Shown piece after piece: positions 16,475 through 24,785 of a stretch of 64,000 nt of DNA. The DNA comes from Streptomyces sp. Root431 (GTDB lineage: Bacteria; Actinomycetota; Actinomycetes; Streptomycetales; Streptomycetaceae). The notes beneath the pieces were generated by a model. That model worked only from the letters and a program-made list of their open reading frames with translations, was not told where the DNA came from and ran no database searches. A program made the position numbers and the translations under genes. Where the stretch lies: assembly GCF_001426585.1 (NCBI RefSeq), contig NZ_LMEI01000013.1:124227-188226 (forward strand), in the 5' to 3' direction. The first letter of the stretch is position 1, and the number at the start of each line of letters is the position of its first letter.

Positions 16475-17182
16475 TCAAAGGCGAGACGCCTCTGACGGGA
16501 TCTTCTCCAACATGGTCCAGCTCCACGAGCGCCCGCCGACCACCAGAGTGGTTTCGTCTGCGATGCGCCAGCCCCTCATCCATCGGCCACCGCCGTGATT
16601 GCGCGCCCGGCACGAGCAGGTGCATACGTGGCCGAGCGCACTCATACAGCGAGGGTTGCACTTTTCGGAGCGGTTGAACTCCCTGCCCAGCAGGATGCGG
16701 CCGTGCCGCTGGACAAGGGTGCCGGCAAGTTCGATGAAGTGGTCCGTGGCCACAGCCCAGGAGTCGTTGTCCCGTTCCCACTCCGGCCTGGCTCGCCCAT
16801 GTACGTAGTCGTGCACGAACTGCTCGTGCTTCTGCCAGCCGTGCTTGGGGATCCAGTAGCCGGTGCGTCCCTTGGCAGGAAGGGTGACAACGGGAGCGTC
16901 GATGTCACCCCACAGCGGGATCCACGACGGTCTCGGCACGGGCACTTCCCGGATCGTGCTGCGAGGGCGGCGCGGCGCGGAAGGTGAGCTGTCGGAGGGG
17001 CCGACCCTGTAGAGGGGCGTCCGGGGCGCCCCAGGCTGATAGCGCTGCTTCGCCGATTCCGGGCACTGCCCTACTCGCCGGTCGGCGCGAGGATGGGCGA
17101 GGACCTTCCCGGTACGCCGATCTATCCGTATGGCGCCGCCGCAGAGCCGACACCGGCCCTTCTCAGTAGGGGAAGTAGGCAA
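16475..17182 (-). CDS. Zinc-ribbon-like element protein of unknown function
   Basis: The 235-residue protein has two Cys clusters. The N-terminal one is CRLCGGAIRIDRRTGK with a later QCPES. The C-terminal one is EKCNPRC, then HVCTCSCRARNHGGG, close to a C-x3-C-x(n)-C-x-C-x-C-xx-NHG pattern that I recall from actinobacterial plasmid and phage proteins. Both probably bind zinc. It is convergent with the NUDIX gene and lies downstream of the mobilization operon on the same strand. No catalytic motif is visible. A DNA- or RNA-binding accessory role is only a guess. Confidence 0.6.
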   Translation of the reverse strand: MPTSPTEKGRCRLCGGAIRIDRRTGKVLAHPRADRRVGQCPESAKQRYQPGAPRTPLYRVGPSDSSPSAPRRPRSTIREVPVPRPSWIPLWGDIDAPVVTLPAKGRTGYWIPKHGWQKHEQFVHDYVHGRARPEWERDNDSWAVATDHFIELAGTLVQRHGRILLGREFNRSEKCNPRCMSALGHVCTCSCRARNHGGGRWMRGWRIADETTLVVGGRSWSWTMLEKIPSEASRL

Positions 17183-17423
17183 AGCGTTCCCTTCGCACTG
17201 AGGAGCCTGAACGCCCGGATGAGTTCAGGCCCTTCGGACACAGCAGGCCCAGCGTAGGCGTGAAGTCCTTTGATGGACATCGAGTTGGAGATGTCGGACT
17301 GCACACCTGACCTTCGCGTTCGAGCCGCATCGGCGTGCATCAGGGGATCTCCCTTGACCGTGGCTGACAGCACAGGCAGGCGACGCTTCTCCCTCTATCG
17401 GCGGTGGTGGGGCTGGTGCTCGC

Positions 17424-17460
17424 CGGGGACGCCGGCCTCCTTGAGGAGCTGGCGTCCCCG
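17424..17460 (-). terminator. Second hairpin after the ParB-like gene
   Basis: Arms CGGGGACGCC and GGCGTCCCCG form a 10-bp perfect stem around 17 nt that themselves can fold (CTCC with GGAG). It lies behind the first hairpin at 17507-17534 and may reinforce termination. Confidence 0.45.
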
Positions 17461-17506
17461 ACCACAGCGCCGACTGATCACTCGGTGCAGGAAAGTCAGC
17501 GGCTGC

Positions 17507-17534
17507 GGGGCCAACCCGTTTCGGTGTTGGCCCC
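17507..17534 (-). terminator. Hairpin 18 bp after the ParB-like gene
   Basis: Arms GGGGCCAAC and GTTGGCCCC form a perfect 9-bp stem with a 10-nt loop directly downstream of the ParB-like gene. It is the probable end of the leftward mobilization operon. Confidence 0.6.
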
Positions 17535-17552
17535 GTAGGGGTGCTCGGCGTG

Positions 17553-18545
17553 TCAGCTGCTGGCGTTCAGATTGGTGATGAGAGCGCGCGCCGCTGAGCT
17601 GAGGCCGGCGGTGACCTCTTGGACGTAGGCGGTGTTCGGCCGGGCGGAGAGGTCCTGGACGACGCCCCAGTTCTCCGCGATCCGTTCCAGGGCCTGCCGT
17701 GCGTGGTAGATGGCGTCCTGCCTGTGGGCCAGGAACTCTTCGGCACGCTGGTGGGCCTGGCGCCAGGTGATGTCTCCCTGCTCGGCGAGCTGGGCCAGGA
17801 GTGGGGTCGTGTGGCCGTCTGCGAGATGGAGCTCGTCGGCGTCGGCGATCTGCTTCCGGATGCGGTTGTCCTCCTCTCGTTCCTCCAGCGTGGCGATGGC
17901 TTCATCGAGGGTGAGGTGGCCTTCGGTGACAAGCTGGGAGAGGTCGGGGGCCTGCTCGCTGAGGCGGTCGCGCTTCTCCTGGAATGCTGCGGCCTTCGCC
18001 TTGTGCTCACGGGCGATGTCGTAGGCGGCGTCGAGCGGGAAGGCGCCGACGCGGACCTGTTCGGCGAGGTCGGGGGAATAGGCGAGGACGACGTTGGCGG
18101 CGGAGAGGCGGGTGCGGCTGAGGCTGTGGGTCTTGGCCAGGTCGCTCAGGGAGTGTCCCGAAACGGAACAGGCCATGGCGGTGATCATGGCCTGCTGACC
18201 CTTGCTGAGGTGCCGGCGGTAGACGTTGCTGGAGAGAATGAATGCTCGGGGGTTGTCGCCGGTGTAGGTGGTGAAGCGCGGCTCGACGCCAGCGATCTCG
18301 CAGGCGGCGAGACGGTTACGACCGTCGAGGAGGACACCGTCGGAGTCGAGGACGATGGCCTTGCGAAGGCCCTCGTTCTTGATCGACTCGGCGAGGTCGA
18401 GCAGTTCGTCCTCGCTGAGCATCGGGAAGATGTCGGCGGCGGGGTGGATCTTCAGGGCGGGCTCCTTGTTGTCGGCTGCTGTGGGGTCGGCACTCTGCGG
18501 GTGCGCTTCGGTGGTGTAGGTGGATGGCTGTCGGGTGGCTGTCAT
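17553..18545 (-). CDS. ParB-like nuclease-fold/partition protein
   Basis: I chose the ATG at 18545 (MTATRQPS), which lies 20 bp after the relaxase stop with GAGAG upstream; 330 residues. The ParB N-terminal fold is seen at about 31-110, with LLDGRNRLAACE at 72-83. A helix-turn-helix region follows (SLSDLAKTHSLSRTRLSAAN) and then a long helical, charged C-terminus (about 200-330). It may bind element DNA for partition or act with the relaxase. No ParA partner is adjacent, so an accessory or regulatory role is as likely as partition. It is the last gene of the mobilization operon. Confidence 0.8.
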   Translation of the reverse strand: MTATRQPSTYTTEAHPQSADPTAADNKEPALKIHPAADIFPMLSEDELLDLAESIKNEGLRKAIVLDSDGVLLDGRNRLAACEIAGVEPRFTTYTGDNPRAFILSSNVYRRHLSKGQQAMITAMACSVSGHSLSDLAKTHSLSRTRLSAANVVLAYSPDLAEQVRVGAFPLDAAYDIAREHKAKAAAFQEKRDRLSEQAPDLSQLVTEGHLTLDEAIATLEEREEDNRIRKQIADADELHLADGHTTPLLAQLAEQGDITWRQAHQRAEEFLAHRQDAIYHARQALERIAENWGVVQDLSARPNTAYVQEVTAGLSSAARALITNLNASS

Positions 18546-18565
18546 GGGGGCGCTCTCTGTGGCTG

Positions 18566-20278
18566 TCAGCGGCGTCGGTGGCGCTGATCGGCGGGGGTCG
18601 CGGGTGCTGGGGTGGGCTGGGGGTTTCGGGCCTGGTGTTCGCTGGGCGCGGGCGCCATGGTCGAGCGGCGGCGGGCGGCTTCGGCGCGGGGGTTGGGGGC
18701 GGGGTTTCGGCTGGTGTGCTGGATGCGGGTGATCAGGACGCGGGCGGGTTGACGGGCGGTGGTGAGTTCGCGCTGGGCGGCGGCCTCCTTGAGGAGTTGG
18801 TGGGGTTTGTGGCCGCCGGCTTCGGCGTCGGCGAGGACGGTGGCGAGGGACGGCCAAGCGGGGTCGGTGAGGATGCGATCGGCGTGGTCAGGGACGGCGG
18901 CCCGGACGTCGTGGGCCAGGGTCCGGCGGGCCTGATCACTCGGCCGACGGGTGGCGAGGCTGCCGACGACGGGCGCGAGGGCGCGGTCGGCGGCGTTCTG
19001 GAGGTGGTGGAGGGTCTGGCGGGCGGCTTCGGTCTGGTGGGCGTGGCTCTTCGCCTCGTGCCAGCGGGCGGCGACGATCGTGGCCCAGACAAGGGCAGCG
19101 AGCAGGGTCGCCAGGGCGCTGCCGTCGGGGCCGGTGGCGGTGTGGGCGAGGTCCCGGGCCGCCTTGCGCAGGGTCGTGGCAGCCTGGCTCTCCGCGCGGA
19201 CCTGGGAGCGCTGAGCGCGGGCGAATGCCCGTGACGCGGCTCGGAGTTCGGCATGGAGGTGGTTGGGGGCCTTCTGGGCGGTGGCTTCGATGAGGTCGCC
19301 GAGCGCGATGATGTGGGCCTGGGCGTGGGTGTCGTCGTCCATGCTGGTGCGAAGGGTGTCGAGGGCGTCGACGGCCTGGTGCCAGGGGGCGGCAGGCTGG
19401 TCGCGGCGGGCGGTGGGGTGTTCCTCCGGCGCGGTGGTCTCCAGGCGGGCCTTGAGCTTGGGCAGGGTGAGGTCGGGGGCGATCTTTCCGCCGGGGTGGA
19501 AGATCTGTTCGCCGTCCTTGTTGAGGTCGCCGGGGCGGCCGACGGCGTAGCCGAGGAGGTCGCCGGAAGGTCCGCGGCGGGGTTTGACCGCGATGCCCAT
19601 GGCTTCGAGGTAGGCGAGGAGTTCCTCCGTGTTGCCGGCGTGGGGGATGGCGGCGCGGATACGGTCCTGGAGCCAGTCGCGGCTGGTCTGCTCCCAGCCG
19701 AGGCGTTCGGCTTTGTGCATCTCGGCCTGGGTGGGCCGGCGTCCGGCGGTGCGGTCGCCCTTCTTCAGCTGGCGCAGGCCGTAGTCGGTCTCGATCTGGC
19801 GGCAGGCGTCGCCGACGCGGATGCCGCTGTCGTGGAGCCTGGGGCGGCGGCCGTCTTCGCGGACTGTGGTGGCGAGGATGTGGATGTGGTCGTCCGCGTG
19901 GCGTACGGCGATCCACCGGCAGCCAAGATCGTCCCCGGCCGGGGCGATGCCGGCGGCTTCGACGATCCGCTGGGCGATGTCGGCCCACTCCGTGTCGGAG
20001 AGGCGGCGGTCTTCGGGGGCGGTGCGGACGGGGCAGTGCCAGACGTGGTCGGTGACCTTCTTGCCGAACTCGCTGTTCCGAAGATGGACGGGCTCGTCGA
20101 GGTGGCGGGCGAGCTGGGTGAGGGTGGCATCGGGGTCGCGGCCGGGGTCGGGCATGCCGAGCATGGCGAAGCCGGCGACGATGTGCGGGTCGGCGTGCTC
20201 ATCGTGGCGGCCGGGGCCGAAGAGGTAAGCGAGCAGGCCACGGGAGTTGGACCCGGCCGGTTTGATGGCGGCGATCAC
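18566..20278 (-). CDS. Relaxase/mobilization nuclease
   Basis: The 570-residue protein has the HUH relaxase signature HADDHIHIL, with H127, H131 and H133 as metal ligands, inside the N-terminal domain (about 1-180). The catalytic tyrosine cannot be assigned firmly. The remainder is helical and basic, with low-complexity Arg-rich ends. Relaxases nick oriT and pilot the strand during transfer. It overlaps the MobC-like gene by 4 bp (ATGA), the usual MobC-MobA arrangement. Its presence shows rolling-circle-type transfer of single-stranded DNA rather than the TraB-type transfer of many AICEs. Confidence 0.9.
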   Translation of the reverse strand: MIAAIKPAGSNSRGLLAYLFGPGRHDEHADPHIVAGFAMLGMPDPGRDPDATLTQLARHLDEPVHLRNSEFGKKVTDHVWHCPVRTAPEDRRLSDTEWADIAQRIVEAAGIAPAGDDLGCRWIAVRHADDHIHILATTVREDGRRPRLHDSGIRVGDACRQIETDYGLRQLKKGDRTAGRRPTQAEMHKAERLGWEQTSRDWLQDRIRAAIPHAGNTEELLAYLEAMGIAVKPRRGPSGDLLGYAVGRPGDLNKDGEQIFHPGGKIAPDLTLPKLKARLETTAPEEHPTARRDQPAAPWHQAVDALDTLRTSMDDDTHAQAHIIALGDLIEATAQKAPNHLHAELRAASRAFARAQRSQVRAESQAATTLRKAARDLAHTATGPDGSALATLLAALVWATIVAARWHEAKSHAHQTEAARQTLHHLQNAADRALAPVVGSLATRRPSDQARRTLAHDVRAAVPDHADRILTDPAWPSLATVLADAEAGGHKPHQLLKEAAAQRELTTARQPARVLITRIQHTSRNPAPNPRAEAARRRSTMAPAPSEHQARNPQPTPAPATPADQRHRRR

Positions 20279-21012
20279 GCGGCCAGGTCCTTCCTGGATT
20301 CGGCGGGTTCGCGCAGGGCCTCGGCGATCAGCTCCAGCAGGCGGTGGAGCTCGTCGAGACGGTGGCGGACGTCGGGTGGGGTGAGGTCGCTGTTCAGCGC
20401 GCGGGCGATCTGGTTGACGTTGACGCCGATCCGGTTGAGCTCGCGCAGCACCTGGGCGCGGAACATGTGGATACGGCGGCGGTCCTCGGACAGCGGCAAG
20501 TTCGCGGTGAACCGGCCGGATACGAACGCGAGGACGATGTCGGCGGCGAAGCCGGATTCCCCCTTGTAGCCGTGCTCGGCGGCAGCCTCCTGGAGGCCGG
20601 CGTGCTCGTCGCCGGTGAACCGCAGCGGGCCGACGCGGACGGTCCGCTTGGTGCCGGTGAAACGGCGGATCGCCGGCTGCACGCTCTGCACCGCTCGCTC
20701 GCCGACTGTCGGTTCGGTGGCGGGTGCGGGGCGGAGGATCTGCTGTTGGACGGCATGGAGCTCGTCCGGGTCGGGGCCGCCCTCGGTCCCGACCTCCCGG
20801 CCCGGCGCCCCCTGGCGCTGGGCCGTCTCCGCCACCCCTGGGGCGGAGCTCCCCGAAGACCGGCCTTGAGTCGGACTCGGGGTACTACTGGCTCCGCCAG
20901 GGGCTGTCCGTCCGAACGCCTGCCGCAAACGGTCCATGAACGTAAACGACTTCGGCTGGAGGGACGCCGTGTCGGTACTGATAGTGGCGTCGTCGTGGGA
21001 GTCGCGGGGCAC
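20275..21012 (-). CDS. MobC-like relaxosome accessory protein
   Basis: The start is uncertain: GTG at 21012 has GGAGAA about 6 nt upstream, and an internal ATG at 20937 is the alternative. From the GTG the product is 245 residues. The N-terminal half is low-complexity. The C-terminal half (VGPLRFTGDEHAGLQEAA, then VLRELNRIGVNVNQIARALN) is the ribbon-helix-helix region and the conserved MobC motif. MobC proteins melt oriT and help the relaxase, whose start overlaps this stop. The intergenic 21013-21158 shows no gene and is one candidate for oriT. Confidence 0.85.
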   Translation of the reverse strand: MPRDSHDDATISTDTASLQPKSFTFMDRLRQAFGRTAPGGASSTPSPTQGRSSGSSAPGVAETAQRQGAPGREVGTEGGPDPDELHAVQQQILRPAPATEPTVGERAVQSVQPAIRRFTGTKRTVRVGPLRFTGDEHAGLQEAAAEHGYKGESGFAADIVLAFVSGRFTANLPLSEDRRRIHMFRAQVLRELNRIGVNVNQIARALNSDLTPPDVRHRLDELHRLLELIAEALREPAESRKDLAA

Positions 21013-21158
21013 GGGCGTTCTCCGATGCGCGGGACGGAAGCGGATGTCGGGGGCGCGTGTGCGTATCCACAGGAGCGGCCCCCAGGGTGTGGACAAGGCC
21101 GCGGTCGGGGTGGTCGGAAGGGTTCCGACCACCCCACCCGGGCTCGGGGTTCGGAAGG

Positions 21159-21851
21159 TCAGGAGGTTTCGGAAGCGTCCTTCGCCTCGGCCCGGAGGAT
21201 GTTCATGACCTCGGTCAGTCGCTTGCCGGCCATGCCGAGCCCCTGGGCTTGCACGGCCGTGCGGACAACCGCTCGGGACAGCTCGCCCTGCTCGGCGGCA
21301 GCGGCGCGGCCTATTTCGACCAGGTCCTCCAGCGAGGCGTCCGGCGGTCGTCCGCCTCGCCGCTTGGCCTCCGTATCCCCGGCCGACTGTTCCGGAGCCT
21401 CGATCGTGGTCTCGCGGGTGATCAGGATGTGGAGGTGGACCGCGCCGGCCAGGGCGAGCGGCGCGATGGTGGAGAGGACGCCCACCGTGGCGTCGCCCAG
21501 GTACAGCCCGTCGGATGTCCCCTGCTGGTTGAGGCGGAGAGCGTGCAGGGCGTTCGCCCAGATGCTCGCCGTGGTCGCTGTTCCGAACAGGGTCCATACG
21601 TAGAGGCGGGCTCGGAACGGGGCGGTGCGCAGGACGAGGAGGGCTCGTACCCCGTAGGCGATGAACCCGTCGATCACGAGGGGGAAGAGGTAGGTGAGGA
21701 ACCCGCGGATGTGGATGGCGACGGCCATCTGCTGGAGTGCGTCGTACGAGAGGGCACACGCGGCGGCGCCGAGGGTGAGGATCGCGGCGCGGTCCCAGCC
21801 GGTCGCCTGGTGGGCTGTGCGGTGGTGGGCGGGTATGGCAGGGGTGGTCAA
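21159..21851 (-). CDS. DUF2637 membrane protein (Spd-like)
   Basis: This 230-residue protein has four hydrophobic helices in its first 130 residues (AAILTLGAAACALSYDALQQ, FLTYLFPLVIDGFIAYGVRA, LYVWTLFGTATTASIWANAL, VLSTIAPLALAGAVHLHILI), as in DUF2637 proteins of Streptomyces plasmids and AICEs. The C-terminal part is polar and may carry a helix-turn-helix (LVEIGRAAAAEQ). Family members lie in transfer or spread regions and are thought to act in intramycelial spread; the mechanism is not known to me. It is upstream of mobC on the same strand, probably in the same operon. Confidence 0.85.
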   Translation of the reverse strand: MTTPAIPAHHRTAHQATGWDRAAILTLGAAACALSYDALQQMAVAIHIRGFLTYLFPLVIDGFIAYGVRALLVLRTAPFRARLYVWTLFGTATTASIWANALHALRLNQQGTSDGLYLGDATVGVLSTIAPLALAGAVHLHILITRETTIEAPEQSAGDTEAKRRGGRPPDASLEDLVEIGRAAAAEQGELSRAVVRTAVQAQGLGMAGKRLTEVMNILRAEAKDASETS

Positions 21852-21987
21852 GCGGGGTGCTCCTGTGGTGGTGGCGTGATGCGTCTTGGGCGTCTTGGCC
21901 GTTGCAAGCGCAGGTCAGGGCCGGTACGGCAGGCCCGGTAGGCGTCCGTCCTGGCCGTGTCCCGGTGGAGACGGCGCGGGTCGGCCC

Positions 21988-22162
21988 GCCGTCTTGGCCT
22001 CATGGCCGGTGACCTGCGGCGATACGGCACGTACGCGTGGGACGGCACGAGACGCATGCGGGCGACGTACCGGCGGCCTGCGCGGGCGGGTGCGATCGTG
22101 TTGCCGTCTTGGGCCCGGCTGCCGTCTTGCGCGTATGCCGTTTGACCTGCGGAATCACGGCA
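21988..22162. repeat. Pair of 42-bp imperfect direct repeats (candidate origin region)
   Basis: Copies at 21988-22029 and 22121-22162 share GCCGTCTTG at the start, TGACCTGCGG in the middle and ACGGCA at the end, with about 30 of 42 bases equal. They lie in a 384-bp spacer with no gene between the DUF2637 and DUF3631 genes. Iteron-like repeats next to a replication ATPase suggest an origin of replication or transfer, by inference only. Confidence 0.5.
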
Positions 22163-22164
22163 GG

Positions 22165-22218
22165 GACGGCAAGGACGGCAAGGACGGCAAGGACGGCAAG
22201 GACGGCAAGGACGGCAAC
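22165..22218. repeat. 9-bp tandem repeat, six units
   Basis: GACGGCAAG is repeated five times perfectly and a sixth unit ends in AAC. It starts 2 bp after the second 42-bp repeat and stops 17 bp before the end of the DUF3631 gene. It may be part of an origin or simply slipped-strand expansion. Confidence 0.7.
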
Positions 22219-22235
22219 CAGCGTGTGGGGCAGGG

Positions 22236-23561
22236 TCAGCCCTGCGGGAGGGTGGGTGCGGCCTCGACCGGGTGGACGGTCGGGCAGTAGCGGCGCCAGG
22301 GGTCGAGGAACTTGTTGCGCATGTAGCCCTTGCGCTGGGTTCCGTCGACGATGCGAACGTTTCCGGGCTTGATGCCGAACTGCCGGAGCATCGAGCCGAG
22401 ATCACGCGGGCTGAGCCCGCTGCGCCCCCACTCGGCCCACGGGCTCTCCGGATCCTGGCGCAGGTGGTGGATCAGCTCCTCCGTGGAGAGGCTGTCGACC
22501 TCGCGCTGCGAGGCGAAGACGCGCCGGATGTCGGCCAGGATGCGGGCCCCGCTGGGGTGGTCCTCCTCGGCCGCCGTCTCGGCGACGACCATCTGCTCGC
22601 ACGCGGTACGGGCGCGACGCGGCCAGGTGCCGGCGGCGAGGTCGGCGACGATGACGAGGGGTTCCCAGGTGTCTGCGGCCCGGTCCTCGACCGGCATCGC
22701 CGGTTCCAGGTCGGCGGCCTCGTCCACCAGGGGACCCGCCCACGCAGCGATGCGGTCGCGCAGGCCGTGTAGTGCGGGGATGTCCCGTCGTGACCGGAAG
22801 GGCCGGACGGTCTCGCCGTCGGCTCGTCGGCGCATGCGGATGACCACCGACCGGTCCATGATCGTGTCGGGCAGGTCGCCGATCCCGGCGATGGCCGCCA
22901 TGGCGAAGGTGGCGAACCGGTGGGGCGTGTGGTCGTTGCCGACCACGCGGGTCACGTAGCGGTTGCGCTGGTGGCCGGCGTTCAGTAGGCCGCGCATCTC
23001 TTCGTTCTTCTCGGCCTGCTTGGGCGTGCCGAAGATCGTGTCCGCCTCGTCCACCAGGAGCGTGGGCGGCTCCTCAGTGATCGAGCGGAAGACCGCCGCC
23101 GGCGTGGTGTTGATCGTGAGCATCGGCTCGTGGACCGTCTCGGTCAGCACGTCCAGCAGCCGGGACTTGCCGCACCGCTTCGCCGGTCCCACCACCGCCA
23201 GGCGCGGGGCGTGCTGCCACGCGGGCTGCAGATGCGTCGCCGCCACCCACAAGGTGACCGCGTCGAGCGCCTGCTCGGAGGGCAGGATGACGAACTTCGA
23301 TATCTGCGCACGCAGTTCGTCGAGCAGTTCCGATCCGTGCGTCGGCTCCGGATCCGTCTGTTCCGTCTCGGGACACCGCTTGGGGTCGAGGTCAGGCCGT
23401 TCATTTTCGGGACACCGCTCGGCGGGCGGCGAGGTCAGCGCCGGGGCGCCAGCGGCCTGGCCAGTCTCTGCTGCGGTCCGGCCCAGCTGTCCGGGCACGG
23501 CGACGGGCGGCCACGGGGACGTGCCCTGGTCGGAATAGGGCTCGGGCATCGCGGGTTGCAC
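22236..23561 (-). CDS. DUF3631 P-loop ATPase (replication-type)
   Basis: The 441-residue protein has a P-loop GPAKRCGKSR at 125-134, Walker B LLVDEAD at 168-174 and a sensor region (DRSVVIRMRRR). This arrangement is that of DUF3631, an AAA-like domain seen in helicase or primase proteins of Streptomyces AICEs and phages. The first about 75 residues are low-complexity. The C-terminal SLSTEELIHHLRQD and SPRDLGSMLRQFGIKPGNVR may be a winged helix. I infer a role in element replication after excision. No separate RepSA-type initiator is visible, so this protein may be the main replication factor. Confidence 0.8.
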   Translation of the reverse strand: MQPAMPEPYSDQGTSPWPPVAVPGQLGRTAAETGQAAGAPALTSPPAERCPENERPDLDPKRCPETEQTDPEPTHGSELLDELRAQISKFVILPSEQALDAVTLWVAATHLQPAWQHAPRLAVVGPAKRCGKSRLLDVLTETVHEPMLTINTTPAAVFRSITEEPPTLLVDEADTIFGTPKQAEKNEEMRGLLNAGHQRNRYVTRVVGNDHTPHRFATFAMAAIAGIGDLPDTIMDRSVVIRMRRRADGETVRPFRSRRDIPALHGLRDRIAAWAGPLVDEAADLEPAMPVEDRAADTWEPLVIVADLAAGTWPRRARTACEQMVVAETAAEEDHPSGARILADIRRVFASQREVDSLSTEELIHHLRQDPESPWAEWGRSGLSPRDLGSMLRQFGIKPGNVRIVDGTQRKGYMRNKFLDPWRRYCPTVHPVEAAPTLPQG

Positions 23562-23784
23562 TGGGCAGCTCCTCTTCTCGCGTCGCCAGGCATACGGGCC
23601 CGGCGCGCGGGGTCGTTCGTGGGATTACGGGCGGGGGGTTGTTGAGCCTCCGGCGTTGCCTCGCCGGAGGCTCTCTCGCTTCCCGAGCGGGGCGAGGGAA
23701 CACGGACCGTACGTCCACGCCCGGCAACAGTCCAGCGATTCTGTGTCAGCTCAGCGCAGAACCGCCTGCTACCTTTCTCCGCCC

Positions 23785-23979
23785 TCACGCAGCCAGCCCC
23801 AACAGGCTGAGCAGGTCCGCCGTCACCACGCGGTACGCCTTCCCCAGGCGCAGGACCCTGCACGGGTACTCGCCTCGCTTGGCCAGCTCGTAGCCCTTGC
23901 TCCGCCCGAGACCCAGCGCACGGTTGCCCGTGTCCAGGTCAACGGCGGCCGGCAGAGCCAGCAACTCGTCCCGACTCAT
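23785..23979 (-). CDS. xis: Excisionase (AlpA/Xis-type small HTH)
   Basis: I start at the ATG at 23979 (MSRDELLALP), giving 64 residues that match the core of AICE excisionases: NRALGLGRSKGYELAKRGEY and VLRLGKAYRVVTADLL form a winged-helix of the MerR/AlpA type. A longer form from 24087 is possible but has no better ribosome-binding site. It would help the integrase reverse integration. It diverges from the XRE regulator, leaving about 131 bp for opposing promoters. The 223 bp between it and the DUF3631 gene (23562-23784) shows no gene. Confidence 0.85.
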   Translation of the reverse strand: MSRDELLALPAAVDLDTGNRALGLGRSKGYELAKRGEYPCRVLRLGKAYRVVTADLLSLLGLAA

Positions 23980-24110
23980 GCCCTTCGGGCCGGTTCCCGT
24001 GGTGTCGTCGCGCACGCAGCGCCCCCTCTCCTCACAGCCTTCGGCGAACACGGTCGTCGCGTCCGGCTCCAGGCCAACGAGAGCCATCATGAAGAAGCTA
24101 CTGTGTCGCC

Positions 24111-24785
24111 ATGACACAACACGGTTTCGATGATGAAGAGGACGACGACTTCCCGGAGTGGGTCGACCGCATCAGGAACAACGTCGCCGGCGAAGTCCGG
24201 CGCCGCAGGAAGGAGAGGAGGTGGAGCGCCCAACGGCTGGCCGACCGCTGCGAAGAACTCGGGCACCCCATCCCCCGCAACGTGATCGCCAACCTGGAAT
24301 CCGGCCGAAGGGCGAACCTGCCCCTGGTGGACGTCATGGTGCTGGCCGCGGCCCTGGAGACGCATCCGATCTGCCTGATCTTCCCCCTCGGCCACGTCGA
24401 GAGAACGCAGGAACTCCCCTTCCACTCGCTCATCCCGACCTGGGACGCCATGCGGAAGTTCACCGGCGAAGCCGACGAGCTCGGGATCGACGACGGCCTC
24501 ATCCCCGAGTTCAACCGACACGCCAGCCTGACCCGCACCATCATCGCCGCACGACGCGAGGCCAAAAGCGCCGCCTTCGCCGTAGAGACCGCGACCAACC
24601 CCGCCCAGCGCGAGGAAGCAGAGCGGAAAGCCGGCGAGTACGCCCAGCTGGCCGAAGAAGCAAAGCACCGACTCCTCGACCTCCGTGACGACATCCGCGG
24701 GGAAGGCGCCACCCCACCCGAACCGTCCCCATGGCTCGAGGACATCGAGCCGCAGCCTGACCCCGACCAGGAGGAAGACGCTTGA
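24111..24785 (+). CDS. XRE-family regulator of the element
   Basis: This 224-residue protein has an N-terminal helix-turn-helix: VRRRRKERRWSAQRLADRC at about 28-46, then IPRNVIANLESGRR. The middle segment binds no visible ligand, and a long charged helix (about 155-200) is likely coiled coil. It is divergent from xis and overlaps the integrase gene by 4 bp (TTGA), so it is co-transcribed with int. It probably controls integration-excision, like KorSA-type regulators, though it is not a GntR protein like KorSA. The upstream region 23980-24110 is the likely control region. Confidence 0.85.
   Translation: MTQHGFDDEEDDDFPEWVDRIRNNVAGEVRRRRKERRWSAQRLADRCEELGHPIPRNVIANLESGRRANLPLVDVMVLAAALETHPICLIFPLGHVERTQELPFHSLIPTWDAMRKFTGEADELGIDDGLIPEFNRHASLTRTIIAARREAKSAAFAVETATNPAQREEAERKAGEYAQLAEEAKHRLLDLRDDIRGEGATPPEPSPWLEDIEPQPDPDQEEDA

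Larger units (their letters stand above)
17183..17552. other. Gene-free spacer with two terminator-like hairpins
   Basis: This 370-bp stretch separates the mobilization operon from the zinc-ribbon gene. I see no convincing gene: a short reverse frame at 17122-17373 overlaps the neighbour and lacks motifs. The right part holds hairpins at 17424-17460 and 17507-17534. Confidence 0.5.

Noticed and set aside
17122..17373. Short reverse gene beside the zinc-ribbon protein
   Set aside because: It overlaps the neighbour in another frame and has no conserved feature.
22165..22218. Possible CRISPR array
   Set aside because: Units are 9 bp with no spacers; it is a simple tandem repeat.
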